From contig CM031618.1 in assembly GCA_018398815.1 (NCBI GenBank), positions 49,023,477-49,087,476 of the forward strand: a DNA stretch of 64,000 nt. Reading direction: 5' to 3'. The position numbers were made by a program, and so were the translations under genes. Shown piece by piece: positions 46,056 to 55,839 of the stretch (position 1 is its first letter; the number at the start of each line of letters is the position of its first letter). The notes under the pieces are model-generated. The model made no database searches. It was not told the origin of the DNA and saw nothing but the letters and a program-made list of their open reading frames with translations. This DNA is from Conus ventricosus. Lineage: Eukaryota > Mollusca > Gastropoda > Neogastropoda > Conidae.

Positions 46056-48585
46056 TGGTATAGGGAGGTTTGGCATTGTAGGCTGTGAGAGGATGGGTTG
46101 TGATGTGGGAGGTTTGGCATTGTACACTGTGAGAGGATGGGTTGTGATGTGGGAGGTTTGGCATTGTACACTGTGAGAAGATGGGTTGTGATGTGGGAGG
46201 TTTGGCATTGTACACTGTGAGAGGATGGGTTGTGATGTGGGAGGTTTGGCATTGTACACTGTGAGAGGATGGGTTGTGATGTGAGAGGTTTGGCCATTGT
46301 ACACTGTGAGAGGATGGGTTGTGATGTGAGAGGTTTGGCATTGTACACTGTGAGAGGATGGGTTGTGATGTGGGAGGTTTGGCATTGTACACTGTGAGAG
46401 GATGGGTTGTGATTGTGAGAGGTTTGGCATTGTACACTGTGAGAGGATGGGTTGTGATATGGGAGGTTTGGCATTGTACACTGTGAGAGGATGGGTTTTG
46501 ATGTTGGAGGTTTGGCATTGTACACTGTGAGAGGATGGGTTGTGATGCGGGAGTTTTGGCATATACACTGTGAGAGGAGGGGTTGTGATGTGGGAGGTTT
46601 GTCATTGTACATTGTGAGAGGATGGGTTGTGATGTTGGAGGTTTGGCATTGTACACTGTGAGAGGATGGGTTGTGATGTGGGTTTTGGGCATTGTACACT
46701 GTGAGAGGATGGGTTGTGATGTGAGAGATTTGGCATTGTACACTGTGAGAGGATGGGTTGTGATGCGGGAGGTTTGGCATTGTACACTGTGAGCTGATGG
46801 GTTGTGATGTTGGAGGTTTGGCATTGTACACTGTGAGAGGATGGGTTGTGATGTGAGAGGTTTGGCTTTGTACACTGTGAGAGGATGGGTTGTGATGCGG
46901 GAGGTTTGGCATTGTACACTGTGAGAGGATGGGTTGTGATGTTGGAGGTTTGGCATTGTACACTGTGAGAGAATGGGTTGTGATGCGGGAGGTTTGGCAT
47001 TGTACACTGTGAGAGGATGGGTTGTGATGTGGGAGGTTTGGCATTGTCCACTGTGAGAGGATGGGTTGTGATGTGGGAGGTTTTGCATTGTACACTGTGA
47101 GAGGATGGGTTGTGATGTGGGAGGTTTGGCATTGTACACTGTGAGAGGATGGGTTGTGATGTGAGAGATTTGGCATTGTAGGCTGTGAGAGGATGGGTTG
47201 TGGTATGGGAGGTTTGGCATTGTACACTGTGAGAGGATGGGTTGTGATGTGAGAGGTTTGGCATTGTACACTGTGAGAGGATGGGTTTTGATGTTGGAGG
47301 TTTGGCATTGTACACTTTGAGAGGATGGGCTGTGATGTTGGAGGTTTGGCATTGTACACTGTGAGAGGATGGGTTGTGATGTGGGAGGTTTGGCATTGTA
47401 CACTGTGAGAGGATGGGTTGTGATATGGAAGGTTTGGCATTGTACACTGTGAGAGGATGGGTTGTGATGTGAGAGGTGTGGCATTGTATATTGTGACAGG
47501 ATGGGTTGTGATGTGGGAGGTTTGGCATTGTAGGCTGTGAGAGGATGGGTTGTGATGTGAGAGATTTGGCATTGTACACTGTGAGAGGATGGGTTGTGAT
47601 GTGGGAGGTTTGGCATTGTAGGCTGTGAGAGGATGGGTTGTGATGTGGGAGATTTGGCATTGTAGGTTGTGAGAGGATGGGTTGTGATGTGGGAGGTTTG
47701 GCATTGTAGGCTGTGAGAGGATGGGTTGTGATGTGGGGGGTTTGGCATTATACATTGTGAGAGGATGGGTTGTGATGTGGGAGGTTAGGCATTGTACACT
47801 GTGAGAGGATGGGTTGTGATGTGGGAGGTTTGGCATTGTACACTGTGAGAGGATGGGTTGTGATGTGGGAGGTTTGGCATTGTACACTGTGAGAGGATGG
47901 GTTGTGATGCGGGAGGTTTGGCATTGTACACTGTGAGAGGATGGGTTGTGATGTTGGAGGTTTGGCATTGTACACTGTGAGAGGATGGGTTGTGATGTTG
48001 GAGGTTTCGCATTGTACACTGTGAGAGGATGGGTTGTGATGTGGGAGGTTTGGCATTGTACACTGTGAGAGGATGGGTTGTGATATGGAGGTTTGGCATT
48101 GTACACTGTGAGAGGATGGGTTGTGATGTGAGAGGTGTGGCATTGTACATTGTGACAGGATGGGTTGTGATGTGGGAGGTTTGGCATTGTAGGCTGTGAG
48201 AGGATGGTTGTGATGTGAGAGATTTGGCATTGTACACTGTGAGAGGATGGGTTGTGATGTGGGAGGTTTGGCATTGTAGGCTGTGAGAGGATGGGTTGTG
48301 ATGTGGGAGGTTTGGCATTATACACTGTGAGAGGATGGGTTGTGATGTGGGAGGTTTGGCATTGTACACTGTGAGAGGATGGGTTGTGATGTGGGAGGTT
48401 TGGCATTGTAGGCTGTGAGAGGATGGGTTGTGATGTGGGAGGTTTGGCATTGTACACTGTGAGAGGATGGGTTGTGATGTGGGAGGTTTGGCATTGTACA
48501 CTGTGAGAGGATGGGTTGTGATGTGGGAGGTTTGGCATTGTAGGCTGTGAGAGGATGGGTTGTGATGTGGGAGATTTGGCATTAC
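46056..48585 (+). repeat. Minisatellite B, second block
   Basis: Same 44 bp family as 38316-39755, about 57 units by length. TAGGCTG variants are concentrated from ~47160 onward, with repeated groups of the same variant order (for example GTGTGGCATTGTA...TGTGACAGG at ~47470 and ~48130), again pointing to internal block duplication. It stops sharply at ~48585 in the middle of a unit. Confidence 0.97.
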
Positions 48586-49140
48586 CTTTCGTACCAGAGG
48601 GCTTCTTTCTACCCAGCATGCAGATGAAACTATAGTTGTATGCGGGCGAAAGGCCTCGGAGCAGGCAGTACAAATATATCTGCCTTCAAAAGGGATTGCA
48701 ATGGTCCTTATGCAGCTAGTGAAGAGTTTTCATATCTGTAACATAATTTTTTTTTTTTTTTTTTTTTTTAAATTTCATTTTCCCAGTTTCTCCATCTTCA
48801 AACTCCCCTCTCCTCTCCTCTCCCTTCCCTCAAGTCCAAATTTTTGCCAGACAGTTCAGTTGTTGGCCTGCGCTTGTGTTCCCCCACTATTAGATTGTTC
48901 ATCTATAGATGTATTTTGTCTGACTTTATTCAAGTTTAAAAGGCTGTGCCAGTCTTGAACAAAAGTTACTCTGTGTTAGGTTTCCTTATGGGAGCAAAAC
49001 ATACCCCACTTGTTTACTGTTTATAGTTGTATGGTTGTGGTACACACACTGAAGGAAAAAACATGCTTCATAAATGCTTGGATTTCTGTAACAGTGTTTT
49101 TGTAAATCACTTATTCAAGATGGGAACACATTGTTCTTGA
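48586..49140 (+). other. Unique intron segment between arrays B and C
   Basis: Ordinary composition, with a T homopolymer (~48748-48768) and a C/T-rich patch (~48778-48840). No gene or RNA signal was seen. Confidence 0.7.
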
Positions 49141-49765
49141 CTCACCCCTGCTAAGCAGCAGTCTGTTCTCACCTGTGTAGCAACACTCTGTTCTCACCTG
49201 TGTGGCAACACTCTGTTCTCCCCTGTGTAGTGTAGCAGCACTCTGTTCTCACCTGTGTGGCAACACTCTGTTCTCACCTGTGTGGCAACACTGTTCTCAC
49301 CTGTGTGCAACACTCTGTTCTCACCTGTGTAGCAACACTCTGTTCTCACCTGTGTAGCAACACTCTGTTCTCACCTGTGTAGCAACACTGTTCTCAACTG
49401 TGTAGCAACACTCAGCTCTCACCTGTGTAGCAACACTCTGTTCTCACCTGTGTAGCAACACTGTTCTCACCTGTGTAGCAACACTCTGTTATCACCTGTG
49501 TAGCAACACTCTGTTCTCACCTGTGTAGCAACACTGTTCTCACCTGTGTAGCAACACTCTGTTCTCACCTGTGTAGCAACACTCTGTTCTCACCTGTGTA
49601 GCAACACTGTTCTCAACTGTGTAGCAACACTCAGCTCTCACCTGTGTAGCAACACTCTGTTCTCACCTGTGTAGCAGCACTCAGCTCTCACCTGTGTAGC
49701 AACACTCTGTTCTCACCTGTGTAGCAACACTCGGCTCTCACCTGTGAAGCAACACTACTCTCACC
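49141..49765 (+). repeat. Minisatellite C, 25 bp unit next to the splice acceptor
   Basis: About 24 units of GCAACACTCTGTTCTCACC followed by TGTGTA, with variants lacking CTCTG-type bases or carrying CAGCTC. The unit contains TTCTCACCTG, the reverse complement of CAGGTGAGAA, i.e. a splice-donor consensus on the opposite strand. The array ends some 20 bases before the real acceptor GTTCCAG at 49784. Confidence 0.95.
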
Positions 49766-49784
49766 TGTGTGTGCACTGTTCCAG

Positions 49785-49887
49785 AACCTTCACCTGCAGG
49801 ACTTCATGCTGTATGTCCACGGCCCTGACCTCTGTCATGAGTCCGACCTCCGCCACGCCATGGCCAACTGCTTTGAGGCCCTCATGG
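49785..49887 (+). CDS. DROSHA: DROSHA exon: second part of RNase III domain a
   Basis: A 103-base open exon encoding NLHLQDFMLYVHGPDLCHES and DLRHAMANCFEALMG, which continues RIIIDa exactly where the 34014-34357 exon leaves off. It contains the conserved ANCFEAL helix with a catalytic acidic residue. Acceptor GTTCCAG, donor ATGG|GTGAGT, entry phase 0, exit phase 1. No frameshift. Confidence 0.97.
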
Positions 49888-51129
49888 GTGAGTGGCTGCC
49901 CAGAACATCTTTCAACTGCTAGAGTTTACGAGCATTTTTTTTTTTCCAAATGAAATCAGCTGTACCGGGAACCCAGGCAGTCCCCTTGTCCCAAACCCAC
50001 CCCACTGTCTGCGCTCTTTTGCCCACCCCAGCTTGCATCAACATGCTTGCACACACGCATGCCTTCACACACACACGCACGCACGCACGCACACACACAA
50101 ACTCACACAAGCGCAGGCACACATGTCATTTGCACCGTGCTTTGGTTCCAACCAGACACCTGTTCTGTGTGGGACTGGCAACAACAGTGCATGGTTATGA
50201 CAGAGGACAGTCCATGTGGCATGACTGGATGATTTAGCTGCCCAGATACAGCTGATGGGAGAAGACTTTCTCGGCGTAGGCTATACAGATGTGCTTGAAA
50301 TCGATTTTAACCTCAGTGGCAAAGTGTTAGGTGGCCAAGGAGTGGTGAAGTCAACATCGATGTACTACAAAAAGTAAACAAATGAATAAATTTGACCTCC
50401 CAAAGTGAGCGGCCACCATCATCAGATGCAAACAGCACATACAGCAAAAACATGTTGACGTTGTTTCACATTCGCTTCTACGTTTTCATCCAAAACTTGG
50501 TTTGATTTGGGTTGCCAAGTTCCTTTGATGCTTGTAGCAGAATGATTTTGTTGTATTCTTGATGTAATATCCAGTAAGAAAATAAAAAAATGGTAATTTT
50601 AATTTTAATAGGGGGCCTTGATAGGAAGTGGATATTTTAATTTTAATAGGGGGTCTTGATTGGAAGTGGATATTTGAATTTTAATAGGAGTCTTGATAGG
50701 AAGTGGGTATATGAATTTTAATAGGGGGTCTTGATTGGAAGTGGGTAGTTGAATTTTAATTGGGGTTCTTGTTAGGAAGTGGGTATTTGAATTTTAATTG
50801 GGGTTCTTGATAGGAAGTGGGTATTTGAATTTTAATTGGGGGTCTTGATAGGAAGTGGGTATTTGAATTTTAATTGGGGTTCTTGATAGGAAGTGGGTAT
50901 TTGAATTTTAATAGGGGGTCTTGATAGGAAGTGGGTATTTGAATTTTAATTAGGGTTCTTGATAGGAAGTGGGTATTTGAATTTTAATAGGGGGTCTTGT
51001 TTGGAAGTTGTTATTCTAATGTAATAGGGGGTCTGGATAGGAAGTGGGTGTTTGAATTTTAATAGGGGGTCTTGATTGGAAGGTGTCAAGGCATAATTCA
51101 TAGCTTCTCCTCTCGTCCAATGGATGCAG
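49888..51129 (+). other. DROSHA intron with minisatellite D
   Basis: The first ~700 bases are ordinary with a CA/CG-rich patch (~50070-50120); the second part is the D array (50590-51085). Ends GGATGCAG. Confidence 0.85.
50590..51085 (+). repeat. Minisatellite D, ~38 bp unit
   Basis: Thirteen occurrences of the (T/A)GGAAGT core within units of the form GAATTTTAATAGGGGGTCTT plus GATAGGAAGTGGGTATTT. It ends 44 bases before the exon at 51130. Unrelated in sequence to arrays A, B and C. Confidence 0.93.
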
Positions 51130-51302
51130 GCGCCTTGTTCATGGACGGAGGTCTGGAGACGGTGGACCGTATCTTTGGCAACACGTTGTTCGGGGAGGAC
51201 CCGCTGTGCCTGAAGATGTGGCAGAACCTCCCCTCGCACCCCTTGCAGGAGGACGAGCCGGGCGGGGACCGCCACTGGGTGGAGTCCAGCCCCGCTCTGC
51301 AG
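51130..51302 (+). CDS. DROSHA: DROSHA exon: end of RIIIDa and inter-domain linker
   Basis: A 173-base open exon between GATGCAG and CTGCAG|GTTGGT. Two entry bases complete a Gly codon and exit phase is 0. It encodes ALFMDGGLETVDRIFGNTLF, then DPLCLKMWQNLPSHPLQ and SSPALQ, matching the C-terminal helix of RIIIDa and the linker to RIIIDb. No frameshift. The donor GTTGGT is weaker than those of the other exons. Confidence 0.96.
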
Positions 51303-52520
51303 GTTGGTCGGTCGCTGTTGTCATCGTCCTGTGTCGCGCTGCGCTGGTATGCTCTGTCTTGAACCTGTGTTGTCACTCTTGATTTGGCGCCGTGTGCTGT
51401 TTCCAGTTCTGTTCCTTGGAAGCTGTGGCCAGTTTGCACTCTCTGTGTGGTTGTGGTGTATGGCTAATGCAACGCTAAGCTGAGATGTTCCATAAAGTCA
51501 TCTAGCACTTCCAGCCCAAGTGAAGAGTGGCATCTCCTTCCTGTCATTCTATGGCTAAGACACTGACCAAGACTGACCAAGGCACTGCTGTGAGGGTTTT
51601 TGATGAGTCTTGGGGTCCACCTTCCCTAGCGACATTTATGAAACTAAGTTTTCTCAGTTGACCAGTGTTGGTGCTTGGAAAAGGTTTTATAAGAAAATTA
51701 ATCAAAATATTTCAACTTATTCATGGATGTTGTGTGGCTTCAACTTTTTATCTTCCTGACTTAATTTTCCCTTCTCCATTTTCAAGGCTTGTTGTTGCTC
51801 TGACACCCTCTGTAACAGTACTATGGAGTGATGAAAGTACTACCAGTGAAATTAAACTTTGCACTTGATTCAGTGGCCTTCTCCTCTTGTGTAATGTGTT
51901 TGTGTGTATGCACGTGTGCGCAGACACCACTGCATGTGTTATGTGTGTGGCTGTTGTCCATGTATTAGGGTGGATGACAAAAACAGTCAGGATTGAAGTT
52001 GGTCGTAAGATTCCATCTTGCCTCCCAGAATGTGATAAAATAAGAGATGAGAAACTATATTTCAGTTTGTCATGCAAGACCCCAAGAATGCAGATTTGAG
52101 ATCACAGTCAGTAGCTGGAAAGTATGCTAATATTTCATTTTTGTATGAATATGCTAATTTTAAATGTTTGTTTGTATCTTTTGCATTTGACATGTATCTT
52201 TTGCATTTGACATGTATTTTTTGCATTTGACATTTTTTAGGTAACAAGACATTGTTAAATTTGAGTAAATGTGTAAAATTAGTGGGAAGTGGTTATGCTC
52301 TGTTATTAATGTTGCCATTAATCCTCTTTTCATTTCACTGTTTATTGACTTTGGTGACGGCAAACTGCTCTTTGTTCACTGATCTGTGTGTATTTGTGTG
52401 GTCCTCCATGTTCCCAAAAGGGTTACAGGATAAATAGATCGCTGAAGAATTGTGTGTGTGTGGAGAGGGGTAGGAGGACGGCCAAGCTTTAATTTGTGTT
52501 TCTATTCAATTACTGTCAGA

Positions 52521-54052
52521 CAGGGTTCCCAGGGTCCTTACTGGTCCTTACAGGTCCTTACATTTTGAAACACCTCAAGTAAGGCCTTACAAGTGCTTAT
52601 ATTAGCATCAAGGTCCTTACAGGTCCTTATGACTGCCAAAAAAATTGTCAATGGCGAAATGCTGGTTGGAAAATCTCGGAAGCAAGCGGTACTTACTCTG
52701 AAATCTGCTCGCCAATGGGTTCTGACAAACGGCCCTAGCCTAGCAGACAACTTTCAGCTTGGAAGTTTTGGTTTTTTCAAGGTCTTGTCCTAGTTTTGCA
52801 TGGTCTCGTTTCGCGTGAAGACTCGATACTTACATCCATCATTTTCCAGTCTTTGCTCAAGGCAATCGAAATGCCAGGAAAGTGCATTTCAGGATCGTTG
52901 GGTAAAAAAAAAAGCAGTACAAGGACTGGTTGCTGAAGGATCCCAAAAACAAACATTATGCTCGACGTTCTGTGTGCGAAAGATCACTGCATTTGGCGTC
53001 GATGGCACGTAGGGTTGTGCTAGACCATATAATATGGGAGGTGTGGAGGGAGTTGTCATTGACAAAAAAACTCCTTGTCTCAGCATCAGGAGCCTAGGGA
53101 AGATATGACAGATACCTTGCTGAACAGAGGCAAGAGGAGGAGGCAGCTGTGGAAAAAGAGAAGAGAAAGAGGTTAGGAGAAGAACTGGTCAACCTGAGGA
53201 AGAAACATAAATGCACCAGTGATGAGGCACGTCATCTACTTGAAGAGGCTGACCGTCTAAGCTTCCAGTCTCAGGAGCAGAGAAGTTTCAGTCTGATTGA
53301 ACGATCCAACACTCTGCGTTTGTAAGCCAAGGACAGAAAAAATGAAGCAGAGAGAGTTCAACAGGACATCACAAGGGTCGAAAAAGAATGGAAAAAATGC
53401 TGATTAAGGCCAGTGTATGTATGTGTGTGTGCTCTTCAACATATATTCAGGATCTGAAAGTGCCTATGACCACTAATAACAGTTTTGTTTTTGTTTTTGT
53501 TTCTCATTCTCAGTGTCATTTTTTTTTTACTTATCTCTTCTGTTGTGAAAGATTGACATTCAAGTTTACGTATCAGCTATGACTGTCAGGTTAAAGTATC
53601 AGCTGGTTTTAGTTTTAGGTGTGAAAAGATTGGATTGAAGTTGAAGACAAGAGACTCAAGACATTGTTGTTACTGAAGACTGAACAAGGTAACAAACAGT
53701 GGATTGAAGTGGAAGACAAGAGACTCGAGACATTGTTCTTACTGAAGACTGAACAAGATAACAAACAGTGGATTGAAGTGGAAGACAAGAGACTCAAGAC
53801 ATTGTTCTTACTGAAGACTGAACAAGGGAACAAACAGTTTTCAGTGTGATTTGATTCTGCAGTACAGCAGCCAAGTTATATTGGGTGTACGCTGTGTTTG
53901 GTGCATTTCCATGAAGAGATATACAAGTACGTTTTGTAATATAATATATGCTGCTAATGTTAATGTAGAGGTCCTTACTAATTTAGAAAATGGTCCTTAT
54001 AGGTCCTTACAAGGTCCTTACTTGGCATAAGCTGAAGTCCCTGGGAACCCTG
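52521..54052 (+). mobile_element. hAT-like TIR transposon, internally deleted, with target-site duplication
   Basis: The left end reads CAGGGTTCCCAGGGTC and the right end is its reverse complement except for one base (GTCCCTGGGAACCCTG), flanked by TCAGA on both sides (52516-52520 and 54053-54057). Several copies of GGTCCTTAC lie just inside both ends, all in the same orientation, like transposase-binding subterminal repeats. Inside, one frame gives a BED-finger-like remnant (HYARRSVCERSLHLASMARR, ~52955-53015) and another a charged coiled-coil region (EEEAAVEKEKRKRLGEEL, ~53125-53185), the two ends of hAT-type transposases, with the catalytic middle missing. The 5-bp duplication is shorter than the usual 8 bp of hAT, so superfamily is tentative. 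Confidence 0.8.
53632..53840 (+). repeat. 69-bp repeat, three copies, inside the TIR element
   Basis: Copies start at 53632, 53701 and 53770, each beginning GGATTGAAGT and containing GAAGACAAGAGACTC and CTGAAGACTGAACAAG. The period of 69 is 23 codons; on the plus strand it reads WIEVEDKRLETLFLLKTEQ-type repeats without a stop. Confidence 0.9.
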
Positions 54053-54140
54053 TCAGAGCTGGAGAATTCAAATTCAGGGAAAACAAGCTTTAGAAACCAA
54101 ATATACACAGGCTTTGTGTGTGTGTGTGTTTGTGTGTGTT

Positions 54141-54194
<54 letters not shown>

Positions 54195-54319
54195 GGCGCA
54201 TGGATACATGAACACATTGATGTGTGTAGAGGGGGACTTGGGCACAGGCTATCAATCTGAAAGGAAGACCTACAGGGAATACAGATACGTAAATCAGACT
54301 ATCATTTTGTTTGTTACAG

Positions 54320-54426
54320 AAACTGATTACCTTTGAGAAGTCGACTGGATTGTCATTCAACCATGTTCGGCTCCTTGCTAAAGCTTTCACACACCGCAAC
54401 GTGGGCTCAGATAATCTTCTGACCAT
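54320..54426 (+). CDS. DROSHA: DROSHA exon: start of RNase III domain b
   Basis: A 107-base open exon between TTACAG and ACCAT|GTAAGT, entry phase 0, exit phase 2. It encodes KLITFEKSTGLSFNHVRLLA and KAFTHRNVGSDNLLT, the first helices of RIIIDb with the typical AFTHR motif. It joins the next exon through AT+G to give MGHNQRLEF. Confidence 0.96.
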
Positions 54427-54538
54427 GTAAGTGGGTGTGCACGTTACTACTTGTCTCATGTCGATGTGGTGTTGGTAGTTGGTTGGACAGAAGCAAAACA
54501 AAGTGTTATGAGAGTGTGTAGGTGAATTGGTGTTGTGG

Positions 54539-54578
<40 letters not shown>

Positions 54579-55017
54579 TGAGTGTGTGTGTGAGAGAGAG
54601 AGTTTGTGTGTGTGTCTGTGTCTGTGTAAGCATGCAATGTTGATTGTCTGTGTGCAAATATGACTTGGGTAGCTTTTTTTAACAAAGTAGAGTAGCCGCC
54701 TATCGTTGTTTCTGTTTATGTTATCTTATGTTTGTTTGAAATTTGACTTCCTTTTCAGTTGTTAATATTTAACAAATTAGTAAGAAAAAGGTGTAAACAT
54801 TTTGTTTTAACTCTGTCAAGAAGATTTTTGAAACTGCGAGCACTCTTTGCTTTTTTAAACTTGAACAGAATTCCAGATTTGTGGACCTCTGTCACTGTAT
54901 GATTTTTTTTGTTAAATTAACAGACCTGTTTACCCTTACGATTTTGCCATAATTTTTACGGAAAAAAAAATTACAGGAATTATGCCCCCCCCCCCCCCCC
55001 CCCAAAAGAAAAAAGAT

Positions 55018-55839
55018 CAGTGTTGATTCTAGAGCGCGTCCTGGCCGAAATCGCGCTGAATTTTCGGTAAAGACGCTTAAAAAGAGAGCCTATGCGTCCC
55101 TGTGACGCAAGAAAAACGAATAGGACGCGTTATTTAACCACCAATGCGTCAATACAAGATTGCATTGCTGCTTTGCGTATAGCCACTAAACCGGAAACGA
55201 TTTTCTTCAATGCATCCGGGCGCGCGAATAGTGTGATGGAAATGTCAATGGTCGCCATGAAGCGAAGGGCCACCCTCTTCGATTTTGCCTTCAAGGCATC
55301 AAAAGCTCCATTTTTATCAGAGGCTGCAGAAGAATCAGTATCTGTTGAAAGAACCGTTGTGAATACGTCTGCAGTTCCCGAGGATTCAGGATCAACATCC
55401 ACTGCCGCCGATCTTGAGATTGCCGACGCCAGCGCTGTGACCGATCAGTCGAGTGACGAAATCAAAGAAAAAGCAAGCGCTACCACTAGTAGTTGTGATA
55501 CTCGCACCAAAGAAAGAAAATTTCAAGAAAGCTGGCTTACAAAATGGCCGTGGTTGCAAAATGGAGATGACGGCATGAGGTGTAAGATTTGCACCAAACA
55601 CAAGAAGAAGAATGCATTTACCAAGCAAGAGTCTGGGTGCAGCAATTATCGTGTGAATGCAACTTGTGAATATTCTGTCTGTCTCTGCTGTATTGTTTGG
55701 CTTGTTTGTTGACTTGCAGTAGAGAAATCAGTTTGTCTTCTTGGACCCATTTTTTTAACATGAAGTGTCCATGGGACCCTCTTTTTTCATCTGAAGGGGT
55801 CCTTGGACCCCCTTTTGTAAAAGTCTAGAATCAACACTG
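55018..55839 (+). mobile_element. hAT-like non-autonomous element with 6-bp target-site duplication
   Basis: Left end CAGTGTTGATTCTAGA and right end TCTAGAATCAACACTG are perfect 16-bp inverted repeats, flanked by AAAGAT on both sides (55012-55017, 55840-55845). Repeated GGACCC/GGTCC words lie near the right end (55740-55815). It encodes the ORF at 55092-55712. Confidence 0.85.
55092..55712 (+). CDS. Transposase-derived zinc-finger ORF, 206 aa
   Basis: An uninterrupted ORF filling most of the 822 bp element. The N-terminal part (~residues 1-75) has no family I recognise. The middle (~80-135) is Ser/Thr/Asp/Glu-rich. The C-terminal part, KFQESWLTKWPWLQNGDDGM followed by RCKICTKHKKKNAF, resembles the N-terminal zinc finger (TTF/BED type) of hAT transposases: W..WPWL then C-x2-C and a KKN-F motif. 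No catalytic transposase domain follows; the last ~20 residues look like read-through. Being intact in a region where conserved exons carry indels is notable but could be chance. Expression is unknown. It might bind the element's own ends; that is an inference. Confidence 0.55.
   Translation: MRPCDARKTNRTRYLTTNASIQDCIAALRIATKPETIFFNASGRANSVMEMSMVAMKRRATLFDFAFKASKAPFLSEAAEESVSVERTVVNTSAVPEDSGSTSTAADLEIADASAVTDQSSDEIKEKASATTSSCDTRTKERKFQESWLTKWPWLQNGDDGMRCKICTKHKKKNAFTKQESGCSNYRVNATCEYSVCLCCIVWLVC

Larger units (their letters stand above)
34358..49784 (+). other. 15.4 kb DROSHA intron, mostly minisatellite
   Basis: The donor GTGAGA is the first base of minisatellite A and the acceptor GTTCCAG lies just after minisatellite C. 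Order: A1, B1, A2, B2, a ~550 bp unique stretch (48585-49140), C. Only the unique stretch has ordinary composition. The intron is phase 0 and separates RIIIDa core from the NLHLQDFMLYVHGP exon. Confidence 0.92.
51303..54319 (+). other. DROSHA intron hosting a TIR transposon
   Basis: Contains a short triplicated 'CTTTTGCATTTGACATGTAT' segment (~52178-52232), the TIR element 52521-54052 and a GT run (54116-54190). Ends TTGTTACAG. Confidence 0.85.

Noticed and set aside
34358..48585. CRISPR-like array
   Set aside because: Units are contiguous without unique spacers, the genome is eukaryotic, and the repeats vary as in a minisatellite.
34077..48673. Very long minus-strand open frames (up to ~1945 codons) rich in His, Thr, Pro and Ser
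   Set aside because: They are created by a repeat unit lacking reverse-strand stop codons in any frame; several frames are open at once and all consist of the same translated repeat. No start context, domain or codon-use signal supports coding.
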